Assembly (NCBI GenBank): GCA_019155185.1
Contig: CM032817.1
Span: 9,754,034 to 9,818,033 of the forward strand
Length of the DNA: 64,000 nucleotides
Direction: 5' to 3'
From: Beaufortia kweichowensis
Taxonomy: Eukaryota; Chordata; Actinopteri; Cypriniformes; Gastromyzontidae
Shown here: positions 36,348-49,485 of the stretch, piece after piece
Position numbering within the stretch: position 1 is the first letter of the stretch
How the letters are laid out: each line of letters starts with the position of its first letter
The notes under the pieces: model-generated
The model's database searches: none
What the model saw: only the letters and a program-made list of their open reading frames with translations
What the model was told of the DNA's origin: nothing
Translations under genes and position numbers: made by a program

Positions 36348-36733
36348 GTAGTTTAAATATATAATAATGTGTCACGCAAAATGACGACGATGAAGAGAGA
36401 TATAACATCCATCCTACATCCAAGCCCCCAGAAATATCACCCACGGACATGGACTGAAAGCTGCAGCTAAGTGACATGCGAGTGTGTTTGAAAAGCCTCT
36501 TGTGTATTTGCAAGCTGAGAACGGGCTTATTTAGAGCATTTGTTAGAAAGCCCTGAAGAGCCACAAGCTGAGAGGGTCTCTTACATATGTATTCAGTGTC
36601 TGGGGGCAGTAAGCTGTGAGCAGACCAGATGCCACTCGTATGATCTCTCTCTGTCTCTCTCTCTCTCAACCATTATGGAATTCAAATATTCAAGTGGGAG
36701 AGTGGCAACACCTGACAACATTGCATAGTAAAC

Positions 36734-36736
<3 letters not shown>

Positions 36737-36767
<31 letters not shown>
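36737..36767. repeat. (GA)n microsatellite
   Basis: 31 bases of uninterrupted GA; a shorter CT-rich tract lies at about 36645-36667. Confidence 0.96.
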
Positions 36768-36769
<2 letters not shown>

Positions 36770-37453
36770 CTGGCAATCTTAGACCTCAAACTTCTTAACC
36801 AGATTTACATCATTTTAATATTTGTTCCAGAAAACCTTACATACAAACATCCCCGGGCAGGCGTTTCACGGGCTGATTTGTTACCATTCATGGATAAAGC
36901 AGGGAGAGACTGTAATACTAGACATGCTTGTTAAATTCACAAGGCTCCAAAGCTGCCTTCTAGAAAATCCTGCCTCTTGGTTGTCAGCTTAAGATCCTGA
37001 GCATCTGCATAAATATGAGCTTTTTAAGCTCTGTTAAATGGTTTGTGGTGTCACAGGCTGTCAAAGACTGAAAGTATGAAGTTCAGAACACTCTGCTTTC
37101 AGCCATGGTGTGTTTTTACTGCGACTCTAATAAACTAAACAAGAAAAATATATTTTTTGTGCTTCTTGCACTATACAGGGTATGGGCAATGAACCACATT
37201 ATCCATATACACCTTTAGCGTAGTTTGATGAAGTAATCTAAAGTGAAAGTACATGACTTCAAGGCTTGTGCCTCGAGGGCAGTTTATAGATTTTAGCACC
37301 ATTAATTTCTTCTGAAAGGGCAGTTAGGAAACATCAAAACAGCAGGAAATGAGAGGAGTGAAGTGCTCATTGATTTTGACCAGGCGACTACTGGAGTTTT
37401 ATTTACACACGGAGGGTAAATGTAATTGCGAAACGAAAGGGGCAAGTATAAGC

Positions 37454-37480
37454 CATGGCCTAGTGGTTAATCCACTCAAC
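37454..37480 (+). mobile_element. Possible SINE head remnant
   Basis: ATGGCCTAGTGGTTAATCC resembles the A-box head of fish tRNA-derived SINEs, but no B box or tail follows. Could be chance. Confidence 0.3.
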
Positions 37481-38259
37481 ACCTGGAACCTTGGTGGCCC
37501 ATTGATTCTTGTCCTCTTTATACTACTGTATCAATAAAAAGTGTTGGAAAACAGGCCAATAAAAACATCAATAATAATTAAAAGAAATAAAACAAAATGC
37601 AAAATAAAACATTTGATATTAAAAATAAAAATCTAAGGCTGAGCGTGTACACGTACACACCTGCGACAGTTTTCACCTGTGTTCACTCCCAGGAGTACTA
37701 AATATACCAAGGCATAAGCAATGGACATGAGTGTTTGTTTCCAACAGATTTCACTTCTGATTCTCTGTCTATCCACCACCCACCCAATCTTTCTTTCAAA
37801 GCCGCAGCTTGACATTTTGCCTGGTCTCTAGAGAGGCTGATGGGAAATGGAGTTACAACAGCAGCCACACTGCATAATTTCATGCAGCTACATGGTATGA
37901 GGCCTAAACACAGATGACCACCATCGGATCTGAGCTCTGTGCAGGCGTGAGGTGATAACCGAATAATGCTCGCTGTTGTCTAAAGACTCAAAGCGGCTTG
38001 CACCGTGAGCCCTGTATCTTGTCATGTCACCGCGAGTGTCACACCTGTATATGTCAAAGCTTGTGCGAGTACAGTGTTGTGCGATAACAAAATAAATATA
38101 ATTTACAAAACGTGCATGCAAAAAAAACGGTTTTCTTCAATTATTTCACTGACCTGTACTTTGCTTACAGTTACCATGTTTTTCTTTTCAAGTGTAGTGA
38201 TATTGCCAGGAGCTTTATTAAATGCGAGTCTGATGTAAAAGTGGGCTGCACGTGTGTTA

Positions 38260-38800
38260 TTTACACACTGTAGTGGAGGAGTCTCGGGCCGGTGTGATAA
38301 AGCTAATGAGGTTCTTTGTGCTCGAGTGTAAATGAGACAGTCACCTCGCTTTCGCTATCTGCGTAGTAGAGACTCCAGGGGTGATTACTGCTTTAAATTA
38401 TGCTCAAGGGCAAAGCGCCATTTGCATCAGAGGGGCTTTTATTTGGCTGATGAGTGTCCACAGCCGTCATCACCCTGCCTGGAAATGTTGCGCTCGCAGC
38501 TCCCGGTGGACAGTGGGGGGAGACTGAAGCGAGACACGCTATTTGTGTGGCGTCTTCACATTACTTTGTTACCTTCCCCTCCTGAATGACAGTCAATGGA
38601 CCCTCAGAGACCCCCGGCACCCCCACCCTCCTCCTCCTCTGAACGCACTCTGCTAACGTGTTTGTGGGGTGATGATAGAGGCAGACTCATTGAATATCAA
38701 TTAACACCAGTAGTTTTTCTCTGCTATGTTTATGTTCATTGCACGTTTCTGGATAATCTCCTGGAGTTTTATCTAGTTTATTTATAGAGTTTTATCATCT
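38260..38800. promoter_or_regulatory. Candidate conserved noncoding element, intron 2
   Basis: The most GC- and CpG-rich block within intron 2. It is non-repetitive and includes GCGCCATTTGCATCAG (octamer ATTTGCAT at 38420-38427) and AAAGCTAATGAGG. No coding similarity was seen in any frame. Could be an enhancer or an unannotated alternative promoter. Confidence 0.32.
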
Positions 38801-39209
38801 GCGATCCCCTTCTCCTAAAAAGCCCCCTTTAGCTGCAAAAGTAGCTCCAGTTTCCTTTGCTCTTATACTCTGTAAAGAGGGGGAAAATATGGCTGACATT
38901 GGCTGTCAGGCTTCTCATCTTGAATTCTCCTCAAGCTAAAACGTTGGGTTAATTGCTGTCATTTTTACACTGGGCCAGTGACTCACACAAGGCTTTCTGT
39001 AACAATCGCTCTGAGCGGGGATACATAAATGAGCAGTGTCCTTTGCATTTGGACATGACATTCATAAATCCATATGCAAGATTCGCAAATAAGCAAAACC
39101 TGTGCTGAACTGATCTGGTAACAATATACACAGTAATATGTCAGAAAATTCCTACTGCTAATCGAAATACACTGAAAGGTGTAATACTATATTTTGAAGA
39201 TATTTTTAT

Positions 39210-39243
39210 ACTACACATTTTTCCTGAGCATGTGAAATATCCC
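39210..39243 (-). mobile_element. Decayed SINE fragment
   Basis: ACTACACATTTTTCCTGAGC and ATGTGAAATATCCC match the central part of the SINE at 36227-36347 (ACTACACCTTTTTGTCTGAG, CATGTGAAATCCC) in the same orientation. Head and tail are lost. Confidence 0.55.
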
Positions 39244-40312
39244 TTTAAATGTAGTTTTCAGATACAAAGGTGAAATGGATAGTGGTGCTCTTTTAAAACA
39301 TACAAAACAGCTGATGACAGCTCCCACCCTGACGCTCTACAGAACTGAGGACTATCTTTCCAGAAGGGAAGTTCAAGAGCAGAGCTTGAATTTAACTACC
39401 CAATAAAACCATCGAATACACCACTGATTATTATATTATCTAGAGTCTGTTATATCACATCATATTATCTACAGATCAATATAAACCTCGCTGTATATAC
39501 ACACCATAATAAATATAACAACATTAAAAGCTCATTTAACAATGGCCTACAATCAATGAAGTGCTTGTCCCTGGGAATTGAGAATTCACGAGGCGGTTTT
39601 CCCTTTCTGACAGAAACATCAAGGATATTTGCTGCTTCTAATGGGAAAAAAACAAATCAAAACTTTAAGAACAATTGTTTTGCTCAAAAGCAGATGACCT
39701 CGATTTAGCACCAGCAAAATCAGCCAGGAAAAGTCAAGATTTTCTTATGTCGCATTTTCTTATCTTAAAAAAACAAGCTAAGTATTTTTTGACCTTAATG
39801 CTCAATTAAGCCAAAACATTACTTTCAATTAAATAAACTTAAATGTAAACTAATTTACTGACTCTTAACACACACAGTGCAAAAGTAAAGCACTTTCGTA
39901 TGCTGATGTGCAGGAATTGTGTAAATGTGGCAACTGTGTGTAAGTGTGTGAGAATTGTGCAGGAAGTGTGTGAAGTTAACAGCACCTGGACTCCTTTTAA
40001 AAAGCCTCCAGAGGCCTGTTAGCTGGTCCACTCATTTCAATGTGTCTGTCTTTCTCTTTCACTGAAACACTGTCACTCTCCCCTCAGTCTCTGTGGCACT
40101 TATCTTTGCTCTCTTCTGCTTACACAGCCTCTCTTTTACTGTAACTATCGACTATGTACAGACAGAAAACACCAAATCTATTACCAGCTCTACAGGAATA
40201 AAAAAAAAAAATAAATAAATAATTTATAACATTAATTATATTTCACAGATTAAGGTTTCTTAATCTGTATTAAGATTTAGAATATATTTTATATATAAAT
40301 ATATTTAATCTA

Positions 40313-40491
<179 letters not shown>

Positions 40492-41549
40492 TGTAAGTAG
40501 TATTATATATTATTTTATAAAACATTGAAAATTATGTCCTACTAATAATTAAAACATTTAATAATAACAATAATAATATTAATAATAATAATAATAAGAA
40601 GAAGAAGTCATTTTAAATATGAATAAAAACAAAACACCAAAACTCTAAACACCAAACTTCTACAATTTGAAAATAAACAATTTACAATAACAGCTTTAAA
40701 ACAATTCTGTTTAAAATAGAAAATCAGAAGTATACCACTAGTCAGACAACATTGATCTTACACACACACATAAATGAAGTGTGCGCACATTAAAACAGAA
40801 GTCACTAAATGAGAAAGCGGGGGGATTGACCCCAATCAGACACGTGTGTGAGACTGAGGGAGAGAAAAAGAGAGACGGGCAGTGTGATGATGAATGGGGG
40901 AGAGGCCATGAGATGGGGGTGCTGTTGTAATCACCAGCTGGAGAGGGTGCCTGGAGGACGGGGGGGGGATGTTGGAGGCCCACAAACAGCCACAGGACAA
41001 GTTTACCCGACTACACTGATCCAGTCTAACCCACACAGCCACAAGCTACATTCAGCTGTACACAAACACTGCATGTAGAGACAAAAAGACAGAAAAAGTG
41101 ACAAAAAGAAAAGTTTTTTAATTAAAAATGAAATATTAAAATGAACATGGTTATTTACAACATTAAACTAACTGCATAACAAATAAAATGTTTTACAAAA
41201 ATATGTAGACATATTTTTTTCAACACACACATTTTTTAACACGCACACACACTAACACATTGCCCGTAGACTGACTCTGAGCTGTGCATGACCTCTAATG
41301 CCACTCTTCTGAGAAGCTGTCAAACCCATCGTTCACTGGATCGTGACACATTTCTCTGTTTTCCCACTAAGGTCGAAACCATTAACTAAAACTGATACAC
41401 CAGCACCTATGCACAGATACAAATATGAAAAACTTGCACCAAATTTATGTCAAACAAACAAAACATTGGTCCACATGACTGTGTTGAGCTTGTAGGTGTT
41501 TTTTTTAGTAACGGAGGATGCCCAAGTGCCTGTACATGTCAAATAATGT

Positions 41550-41562
41550 TGCCCTCTAGTGG
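41550..41562 (-). promoter_or_regulatory. CTCF-type motif
   Basis: The minus strand reads CCACTAGAGGGCA, a full match to the CTCF core consensus CCASYAGRKGGCR. It lies 470 bases past the exon 2 donor. Occupancy is unknown. Confidence 0.5.
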
Positions 41563-41910
41563 ATGCTAAAGATACAAGCTTCCCTATCTACCCATACACA
41601 CATACAAGCCAAGCAGACTTCGTATTTCACACCCCTCGCTCACAGGCACAGACTTAGCCGGCATCTTCACAAAAACACCAACACTCCTCCAAAATATGCC
41701 AAAAACCACTTTAAAAACACACAAACAATCACTGCCACATTCTGTACAATAAACCATACAACAAAACACAGTAAAAATCTAACCATTAAATAAACAGAAC
41801 CACCAAAAATATGCAAAAAATTTGAAAAGTCCAGATCCTGTCTAAATACACACAACAGAAAGGTGTCAGTCATAGGACTGTCTACATCAATCAGAGCCCT
41901 GTCAGAAAGC

Positions 41911-41914
<4 letters not shown>

Positions 41915-41979
<65 letters not shown>
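41915..41979. repeat. (GA)32 microsatellite beside the exon 2 donor
   Basis: 65 bases of uninterrupted GA, giving a (CU)n tract on the foxp2 transcript, starting 51 bases beyond the exon 2 splice donor. Confidence 0.98.
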
Positions 41980-41982
<3 letters not shown>

Positions 41983-42030
41983 AGAGAGCGCAGCGGATGA
42001 CAGCGAGCAGGGGGGAGAGACGCAACTTAC

Positions 42031-42208
42031 CTGCTGTTGTTGCAGATGCATCAGTTCGACTGCGCTTACTTCACTGCTCGTCTCCCCACTTGATCTTCCA
42101 TCTCTAATGCCAGCATCTAATTGGCTGGTTAGGCTGCTCATTCCATTTTGACTCATTGAACTGTTGCTTATTGTCTCATTTGCCGACTCCTGCATCATGA
42201 CTTAATAC
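42031..42208 (-). CDS. foxp2: foxp2 exon 2: start codon and N-terminus (residues 1-56)
   Basis: The exon begins after an AG acceptor at 42210-42209 with the ten-base leader GTATTAAGTC, then the start codon at 42198-42196. A second ATG follows at once (MMQES), as in mammals. It encodes 56 residues, a Ser/Thr-rich N-terminus ending VELMHLQQQQ, and finishes in phase 0 at the donor CAG|GTAAGT. From memory of the human protein, most residues match, with N7 for T, M50 for L and small Ser/Asn changes. The first ATG is chosen because family members start here and because the leader and acceptor are conserved. An uninterrupted (GA)n run lies about 50 bases beyond the donor. Confidence 0.96.
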
Positions 42209-45200
42209 CTAGAAGTGATTAAGAGGCACCGTTAAGGCTCTTGTTACAAAACCCTTTTTTGCCTCCTAAAAAAGGGGGGGTAAAAGAAAAAGGAAAACGT
42301 GCGTGAAGAAAAAGCTTTCCATTATCAAGCTCTGCTCCCTTTGCAAATTAAAGCATTTAACGGGGGGAGGGGGTGGAATTATGCAGTTACTGTGTAAATG
42401 AACCGATACAAAGAGATGCACATTCTCTGTGTAATTTATTTTTCATTTTTTTAATTCTTTAATTTAAAAAAAAAAAATTAAATTTGCCTAATGCATCTTT
42501 TGTTTTTTGTTTTATTTATTTTTTAATTGTGCATCTAACATCACACAGACAAATATCATACTGTGCATTAAAACAAATTAATTCGAAATGGGTGAATAAT
42601 TTTCAAAGGAGCATGTTTAAAATGTAACATGTATGAAGAGGTGTGCACTCACACGTCTTAGCAGACTTTGATTTCTTTTCTTGTCCTTAGCCAACTCTGT
42701 TCAAACGTCCTAAAATATCCCTCATCTTGACAGTGTTCGCGTCTCGACTGAATGAAGTTGCTTAATGACGCACAGCTAATCATGCAAAATTAAAATTTGG
42801 TACAGGAGGTGGGGGGAATTACAAATCACATGGTTCCTTTCTGTGATGAAAGATATAATGGTCTTTTTTTTACCGAAGCTAAATAAAATTTGCCAGCTAG
42901 TTAAATGAGAAAAAGCTTATGTCACAGATACAGTAGACTAGTCTCTCTGTCTCTCTCTCTTTTTTCTTTTATTTTAATCACACTTCAAATATTCATTATT
43001 TTGCTACATTTACTGCTGTCCAGAGAGCTCAATTAAAATTCAAACTTCAAATTCAAACAGAACAAAAAGTGTCAATTTTTACTCTTGCAAATAAATGAAA
43101 ATCATAAAGTTAATTTCTCTGGCATCTATTAGATTTGAAAACAGGGAAGAGAAGTGGGTGCAAAAAATCTTTTACGAATATCACTAATGATTGTGCTAAA
43201 AACAGCATAAATTATGCATATTACCTCTTCTCTAGTAATAAATGTTTTATCATTTTCCCTGCATAAATGCTCTGTATGTTCACAGGAGCCCTGCCAAGAT
43301 CTGTAGAGACCCTCGTAATAAATAAAAGAATCGGTCCGACCCAACAAACGCATTTCAAGGTGTGTTCTGCATAGCTAATATACTCACAAGAGTCTCCTTA
43401 ACACACACACTCCTCCTCATCTGTTCTGTCATTCACAGTGACCCCCCCCTTCCATTACACATTTTGTTCCTTACAGAAAATTACGACTGACTGTCTAATA
43501 ATTCACCATATTAAAATATAAACAATATTAATTACATTAATGGCGACTGTGTTTAATATATAATATCCCTAATCTTGTGTAATGTTTAAAGGGGTTTCAT
43601 TTTTAAGTAACGCTTTCATTTATTTATGTGACAGTTTGGCCATCCTTTTTTCCACAGATTAAACACATCAATTTTGTCACCTGCTATGCACGGACAATTA
43701 GTGGCAATCTTTAAATGTGAGCGTACAGTAACTCGACAGCCGAGCTTTAAGAAAAAAATGCTGCTGATCAAACGCTCGACACAAAGAAATGTTCTTCTAA
43801 TCCATGGCTGCCTTTTACATCAGTAAATCACATTTTACATCATGGCTTGGCATCCTTCTTATAAAATACAGAGGAAGAGATGGTTTTTTTAAAAGCTGTC
43901 CAAAAGTACACTGCATTATATGCACTGGGGTGAGCAATTAATAAACAACTCTGAAACAAAAAAAATCTTTCTATAGAAGATTACCACACCAAAAGATGAG
44001 AGGTTTGAACTGTGTGGCCTGACGAATCTTTCCAGAAAAAACACAAAGCTGCCATAGAGATTAGGCGACTAATAAGTATTTAAATTAGGCATAAATTTTA
44101 CATGCCCTGTGTTTAAAATATTCAAAGAAGGGCCGCTTGATTGTCTTTACTCAAATTTTGTAATGGAGTATTTTTAAAACCAAAGAAGTACATATTTTAG
44201 TAAAGAAGTAATGTTAAAATGAATTCAAATTAAAATTACATTTATAATTGTCATCCTGGAAATTCAATAAATTAAAAAAATTTATTTCTTTAAAAGACAG
44301 AAAAAATTAAACACTTAATGTTTCTGTTTCTTTGCGTTAGGTGGCAGCTCACATTTTTTAAGTCAAGAAAATGACAATGAATTTTTTCCTTCCAATTTAA
44401 ATTTTGGTTTAATGATGCGGAATACTGATGCTGTCATTATAGAAACACACATTATTAACACTGTATCCTCTAAATCCACATGATCCACAACTGGTGTGTA
44501 GGTGTCTAACTGAACGTAATACTCATGCAGATGTATGCAAAGCATATTCAGGAAGATCAGGTGGTTCTTTAACCTAATGACAGCGGTGAGATAAATTAAT
44601 TAGCCATCTGAAGGCAGCATCCAAATCTGCCAATTACAATGTCAATTAGAAACACATTCTTGGTTTGCCAGCGCTTCCACACCATATGAAGCGGACTTGG
44701 GGATGGGGGGTGTATGTGTGTGAATGACACTGAGTGATGCGGGGAGTCTAGCACAGTACTGTACCGCCAGAAAGATGGACAGAAACAGAGAGAGAAAAAG
44801 AGAGAGCGAAGAAAGCACCCGAAGTCTGTCTTTGTTGGGTGTATTATAAGACCCTCTTTCACTCTGAACAGGCACATTGACCCTTGGGGCGACTGCCTGT
44901 CGCTACATCACACCACCCTCTCCTAAAAACCTATCAGCTGAGGGTTAACCGCACTGGAACAATATTTACAGCCTCTGCTACTCTCTGTGCAACCGGAAAG
45001 CCTGCCGTCTTCACCTTGAGTATGTGAACAAGCTTCTCTGGACACTGGTAAAATTACAAGAGTCTGGAAAAAATTTTCCCTCGTGTCCGCACAACCACTT
45101 CTTCAAGTCATTGTGATAAACACGGTGCTCATGAGCTGTTATTACCCATAACATCACAATGACAGTCATCTACACACAACTGCGAGTACGTTATGATTGT

Positions 45201-47299
45201 ACAGACCCTACATGAAGACAGCACAAAAAAATATGACAGGCATCAAATTTTAATTTAATCATGTTTGTACCTACATTGACAAAACCCAATCTCTCAATTT
45301 CTAGAAGAAATGCATATTAGTCTCTTTTGTGGCTGTGTGTGCTTTTTGTTCTTTAAACGCTTTAACAGTATCACACTTGCCATTCTTTTCTGTCTGTGTA
45401 AATGTTTGCTCTCAAACCGTAGGCTGTGCAAATCTGTCCTTTTCATCAGGTTAAAAATCCCAGACAGGATCCTGACGATGCATTAAGAGGTACGTCTGTG
45501 ATTTTGCGTGGGTAAGCAATGAAAGGTGTGTGTGAGTGAGCACTTGCAGGCCAGATGTTTCTCATACACACACACTCTTCTCATCACGTAAGAACAAAGT
45601 TACTTACGCTTGTTTGCAAATCTGATCTGATTCTACAATCACAAATGTTCCTTCATTATCAAATGAGCTCAGATAACACACATCTACAACCTTATGCTGC
45701 TTCCAAAGAGATATTTGGCACAGAAACCACTGTTTTGTGCAAGTGCTATAATATTGCTGCACTCCAACAGAAAAGCTCTACTTTCTTGACTTTCCCCTCC
45801 CATAGAAATCAGTAGCCCTCCACCCTGATAGGACAAAGAAAAGAGACCTGAAAAACAGCTCAATGATTGTTTCAGGAAGGCATCGGAAAGGCAAACTCTG
45901 TGATCCAAAAAACCCTGTCATTATCGGCGCAACGCTCAGGTGGCAGAAATCCTCACATTGCAAGTAAAAGAAAAAGAGGGAAAAATTCTAAAAATTACAT
46001 TTCACAGTCTGCTAGTTTCACCCGCTCTGATTCAGTTAAGATATGGATACCATTTAAAATAATCACAAATTCTGTGCTTCACTGGAATTAATTCATCATT
46101 GCCATAAGTTACAACGCATAGAAAATAAAGCAGTACAGCTTCCCGGTATTATTTTCAAATATTTAACAGCCGAGAATACTTAATAAATCAAAATGCCAGA
46201 TTTCAATCATTTTAAAAATGGGAGCCAGTGCACATAATAATAATAAAAAAGTTTTTTTAGCTGCTATTACAATGTGCATCTCTGCTACACATGTGTACTG
46301 AACAGACTGTGATCAATTTCAGAAAAAGACCAATTAAAAAGGGCAATAAACATCAAAAAGAAACACAAAAATGTCTATTAACATGGCTCTTAAGGGCCAC
46401 CATACATGGTTAATGATTTCCCTTAAACCTGAATGTAATGTTACAGATAGTGATTCACAATGGACGAGATTAAGAAAAAAAGATTTAAGAAAAAATAGTG
46501 AGCGAATATTTATAGCATGAGTTTAAAAATGAGGGTGGATGAATACGTTGCTTTACAGAATTTAATAGTATGCAAAGTAACTGAATCAAGTGTTGTTATC
46601 TGTGATTAAATGAAAAAAACACAGTTGAATTTCAATTCATCCTTTCTGCTGACAATAAATAGACCAGTCTGTGATTCAATTCATTCAGCAAAAATGTTCA
46701 GCACCTAATTCTGTGCTATTTACATTAAAAGAAAGAATAGGCAGAGAAAAAAAAATGTTTGTGAATCTGAGACTGTGGGACTAGGAAAATAAATCTTTGA
46801 GAAGCCGTGAAATAAACCCTCCACACAAACATGTATATAGTTCATAAATGTAAGCAGCACAGAAAACTACACAGATGTTGATTTCAGTCAGCTCTCACAC
46901 ACAAAGCGGCAGTATATCAGACATCTTTCAGTTTTTTTCCTTATTTCCATTTAATTCAAATTTTTATCCAGCAAGCACCTCCCTCTCAGAGGAACCGTGC
47001 AAGCACACGGTGACATTATCTTAACAAGCAGTCACTCCGTTTGCATTTTGGCTAATTTCTTTAATTAACTCTGCCCACCTAATCACCAGTAATTGACCTA
47101 TAAAAGGAAGAGGCCCAATTGTCTGCTCCAATCATCTCTGGCAAGAGGCATGGTCTCTCTCTGTCTTCTCTCTCCCTCTCATGTTGCCATACCTCAATTT
47201 ATCTATCTCCTTAGACTATTTACCTGGCTCGAAAGTATATTTCATTTCGGCACTGCATTGTTCTGCCACAATTATCCTTTGTGACACCGGCTGTTTTTT

Positions 47300-47520
47300 T
47301 GAGTGAGAAGGGGGGCAGTTGGGTGGCTGTGTGGGGTGAGATTAAAAGCTGGGGGGTGGAAGGGTAAGCGTACTTGCCTCTGCCCGGCACGGAGAGGTGC
47401 TTATGAGTTCTATCGAGGTGACGGCCGTGTTAACGACTGGGACGGCCCCGTGCGCGCAGCCCCGGTGCCGGCACACAGACGCGAGGCCGTGGAGACATAG
47501 CTCATTGTGACGTTTCCAGT
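47300..47520. promoter_or_regulatory. CpG-rich patch, possible alternative promoter
   Basis: Dense CpGs (GACGGCCCCGTGCGCGCAGC, GACGCGAGGCC) in a CpG-poor neighbourhood, followed by TGACGT. On the minus strand CAGAG|GCAAGT could be a GC-type splice donor. The strand and use are undecided. Confidence 0.35.
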
Positions 47521-48169
47521 TATCTGAGGCTGATTAGGGTCATTATGTCCCCTGCTCTGATTTATGTTGTCATTGTTTCGCCTCAGTCCTGCATCGATAG
47601 ATCTTAATGAATTGGTAAATAAGGGTGAAGATTACATTTGACAACACCCCAACATTTCTCATTCATACCAGACAAGATTTATGTAACCAATTAGGGCGGT
47701 AACAGGCAAGATTGGTCAAGAGAAAAATAATCTTTCCAAAGGAAAATTACCCAAGTCTAAAACCTCAACAAACAGATAATGGGCAGTCTTTAAGGGAGAC
47801 TTAGTCACAAACCAAGTGCCTGGTCCAAGGGGTTCTCAGAAGTGCATTTAAGAGGGAAGCTGCTCTTTTAGGACTTTCAGATGGATTTTTCTTAAAATTT
47901 CTACAGCAGGAACGCACACACAATCTAAAAACCCACCATCTGCATGTCTAAAGCGAAGGCCATGAAAATCAATAGATTAAAAATTAACCTCTTGCCAACA
48001 AAGAAGAACTTTGATATGCAAATATAAACTGAAGAAGGTAGATTGCAAACTAGTACAATGCAGTAAAAATACAAATCAATCGTTTTTCCATGATTTCACC
48101 ATGTGATGCCTTCACAGAATAAATTAATTTGCATATTTTAATAGTCTGGTATTTCAATTATTTAATTTT

Positions 48170-48500
48170 CAAGCGTGCAGTGCAAGTATCCGGCCGACTC
48201 ATTTTGCATTAAAACAGCAGATAAAAAGGCTTTTCATCAATGAGCAGATGCAGGGCAGGAGATCCCGAAGGGTTGCGGAGAACAGAGCAAACTGAGAGAG
48301 TGACGCTGGCTCGTCTCGTACCGCATCCCCCTTCAAGCACATGCAAATAAGGCTGCGATGCTTAAATGCATCATTTATAGGGATAATAGCGGCATCATCA
48401 TTATGGGACTCAAATTAAATTACATCACAATTAGCATAACAAAGTGATTGGTTAAACTTTCAAAACAAATACTCGCCTCTGCTAATGAGCGGTGTTAATT
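48170..48500. promoter_or_regulatory. Candidate conserved noncoding element upstream of foxp2
   Basis: Non-repetitive block with ATTTTGCATTAAAAC, CTTAAATGCATCATT, CAAATTAAATTACATCACAA and TTAGCATAACAAAG. The texture suggests conserved noncoding sequence; untested. Confidence 0.25.
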
Positions 48501-49485
48501 GGTAATAGGTAAACATGAGTTTTAGTTAAACAATTTTAGCAATCTTTTTTAATTGCTTGATTTTTGACAGGGTGTAAAAAAGATATGAAAAAGCTCTAAA
48601 CATGATACTGCCGTAGGGATTTGTAAAATGAAACAGAAAATATGTAGCATTTAATTTTATAGCACTAAATAAGCTATTATAGACTCAAGAGAACAATGTA
48701 AATTATGCATCCTCTAAACAGAACTCTTCAATTCTCTATATGCACTAATCATGTAGCTCATTATACATCTGGATATTAAATTATAAAGAAGACCACATCT
48801 ACATTCCAGCACAAAGCCATATAAAAACGTAATAATATGCTCACGAAGGCCCAATAGCAAGCTTCACTCGCCCTTATGAATATTTAAGTAAACAAATTAT
48901 CTGCCCGCCTCTGATAGGGATAATTAGTACTAGAGGGCTAATATGACCCCACCTCCAAAATGGGACAGGCTCTGTAAAGTTTTAAAGACTGTAAAAATCT
49001 AAAACACAAATTCATAAAAAAAACACATCAGGCAATACACACTTGTCTAATTTTGAAATATAAAATTATCTGATTGCTTTTTTATTTAATTGCCAGCATA
49101 AAATAAGACAATTAAAAAACATTATTACAGCTCTTGATTTTAACGATTTCCTATTAGCACATCATTAAACTCCACAAACAAAAATTCCTACACACAAGTC
49201 ACTTGAAATAAAATCATCCACAAGGCAAAGTCAAAGCACACTGTTCTCCAGCACAAGAACACACTTGCGCACGCTTAACCCTGTGCGCACACACACACGC
49301 GCAAAAACCACATTCATTATCGTCATTGCTATTATCACCAGCAATTAACCCGCAGATGAAAGCAGCCCACAAACCCAATCGGAGCTTTGAGGAATGACAG
49401 AAAAAGTGAAAGAACAAGAAGAGACATACGGACAGATGGAAGGCAGAGAAGGACGGATAAATGAATAAAGAGGTGGCTTTATTAC

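Larger units (their letters stand above)
42209..49485 (-). other. Upstream of the start-codon exon: presumed 5' intron
   Basis: 7.3 kb with no recognisable coding exon. It begins with the polypyrimidine and AG acceptor of exon 2. AT-rich stretches dominate 42.2-46.9 kb. Complex unique blocks lie at 47000-47290 and 48170-48500, and a CpG-rich patch at 47300-47520. It is an intron only if the 5' untranslated exon lies at or above 49486, which the sequence suggests but does not prove. Confidence 0.6.

Noticed and set aside
41913..42107. Plus-strand Arg-Glu repeat frame
   Set aside because: Translation of the (GA)n microsatellite and antisense of exon 2.
42650..42720. Possible small 5' untranslated exon (minus strand, TTTTAG|GACG to ACGT|GTGAGT)
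   Set aside because: Splice-like borders only; the donor context is weak and no independent support exists.
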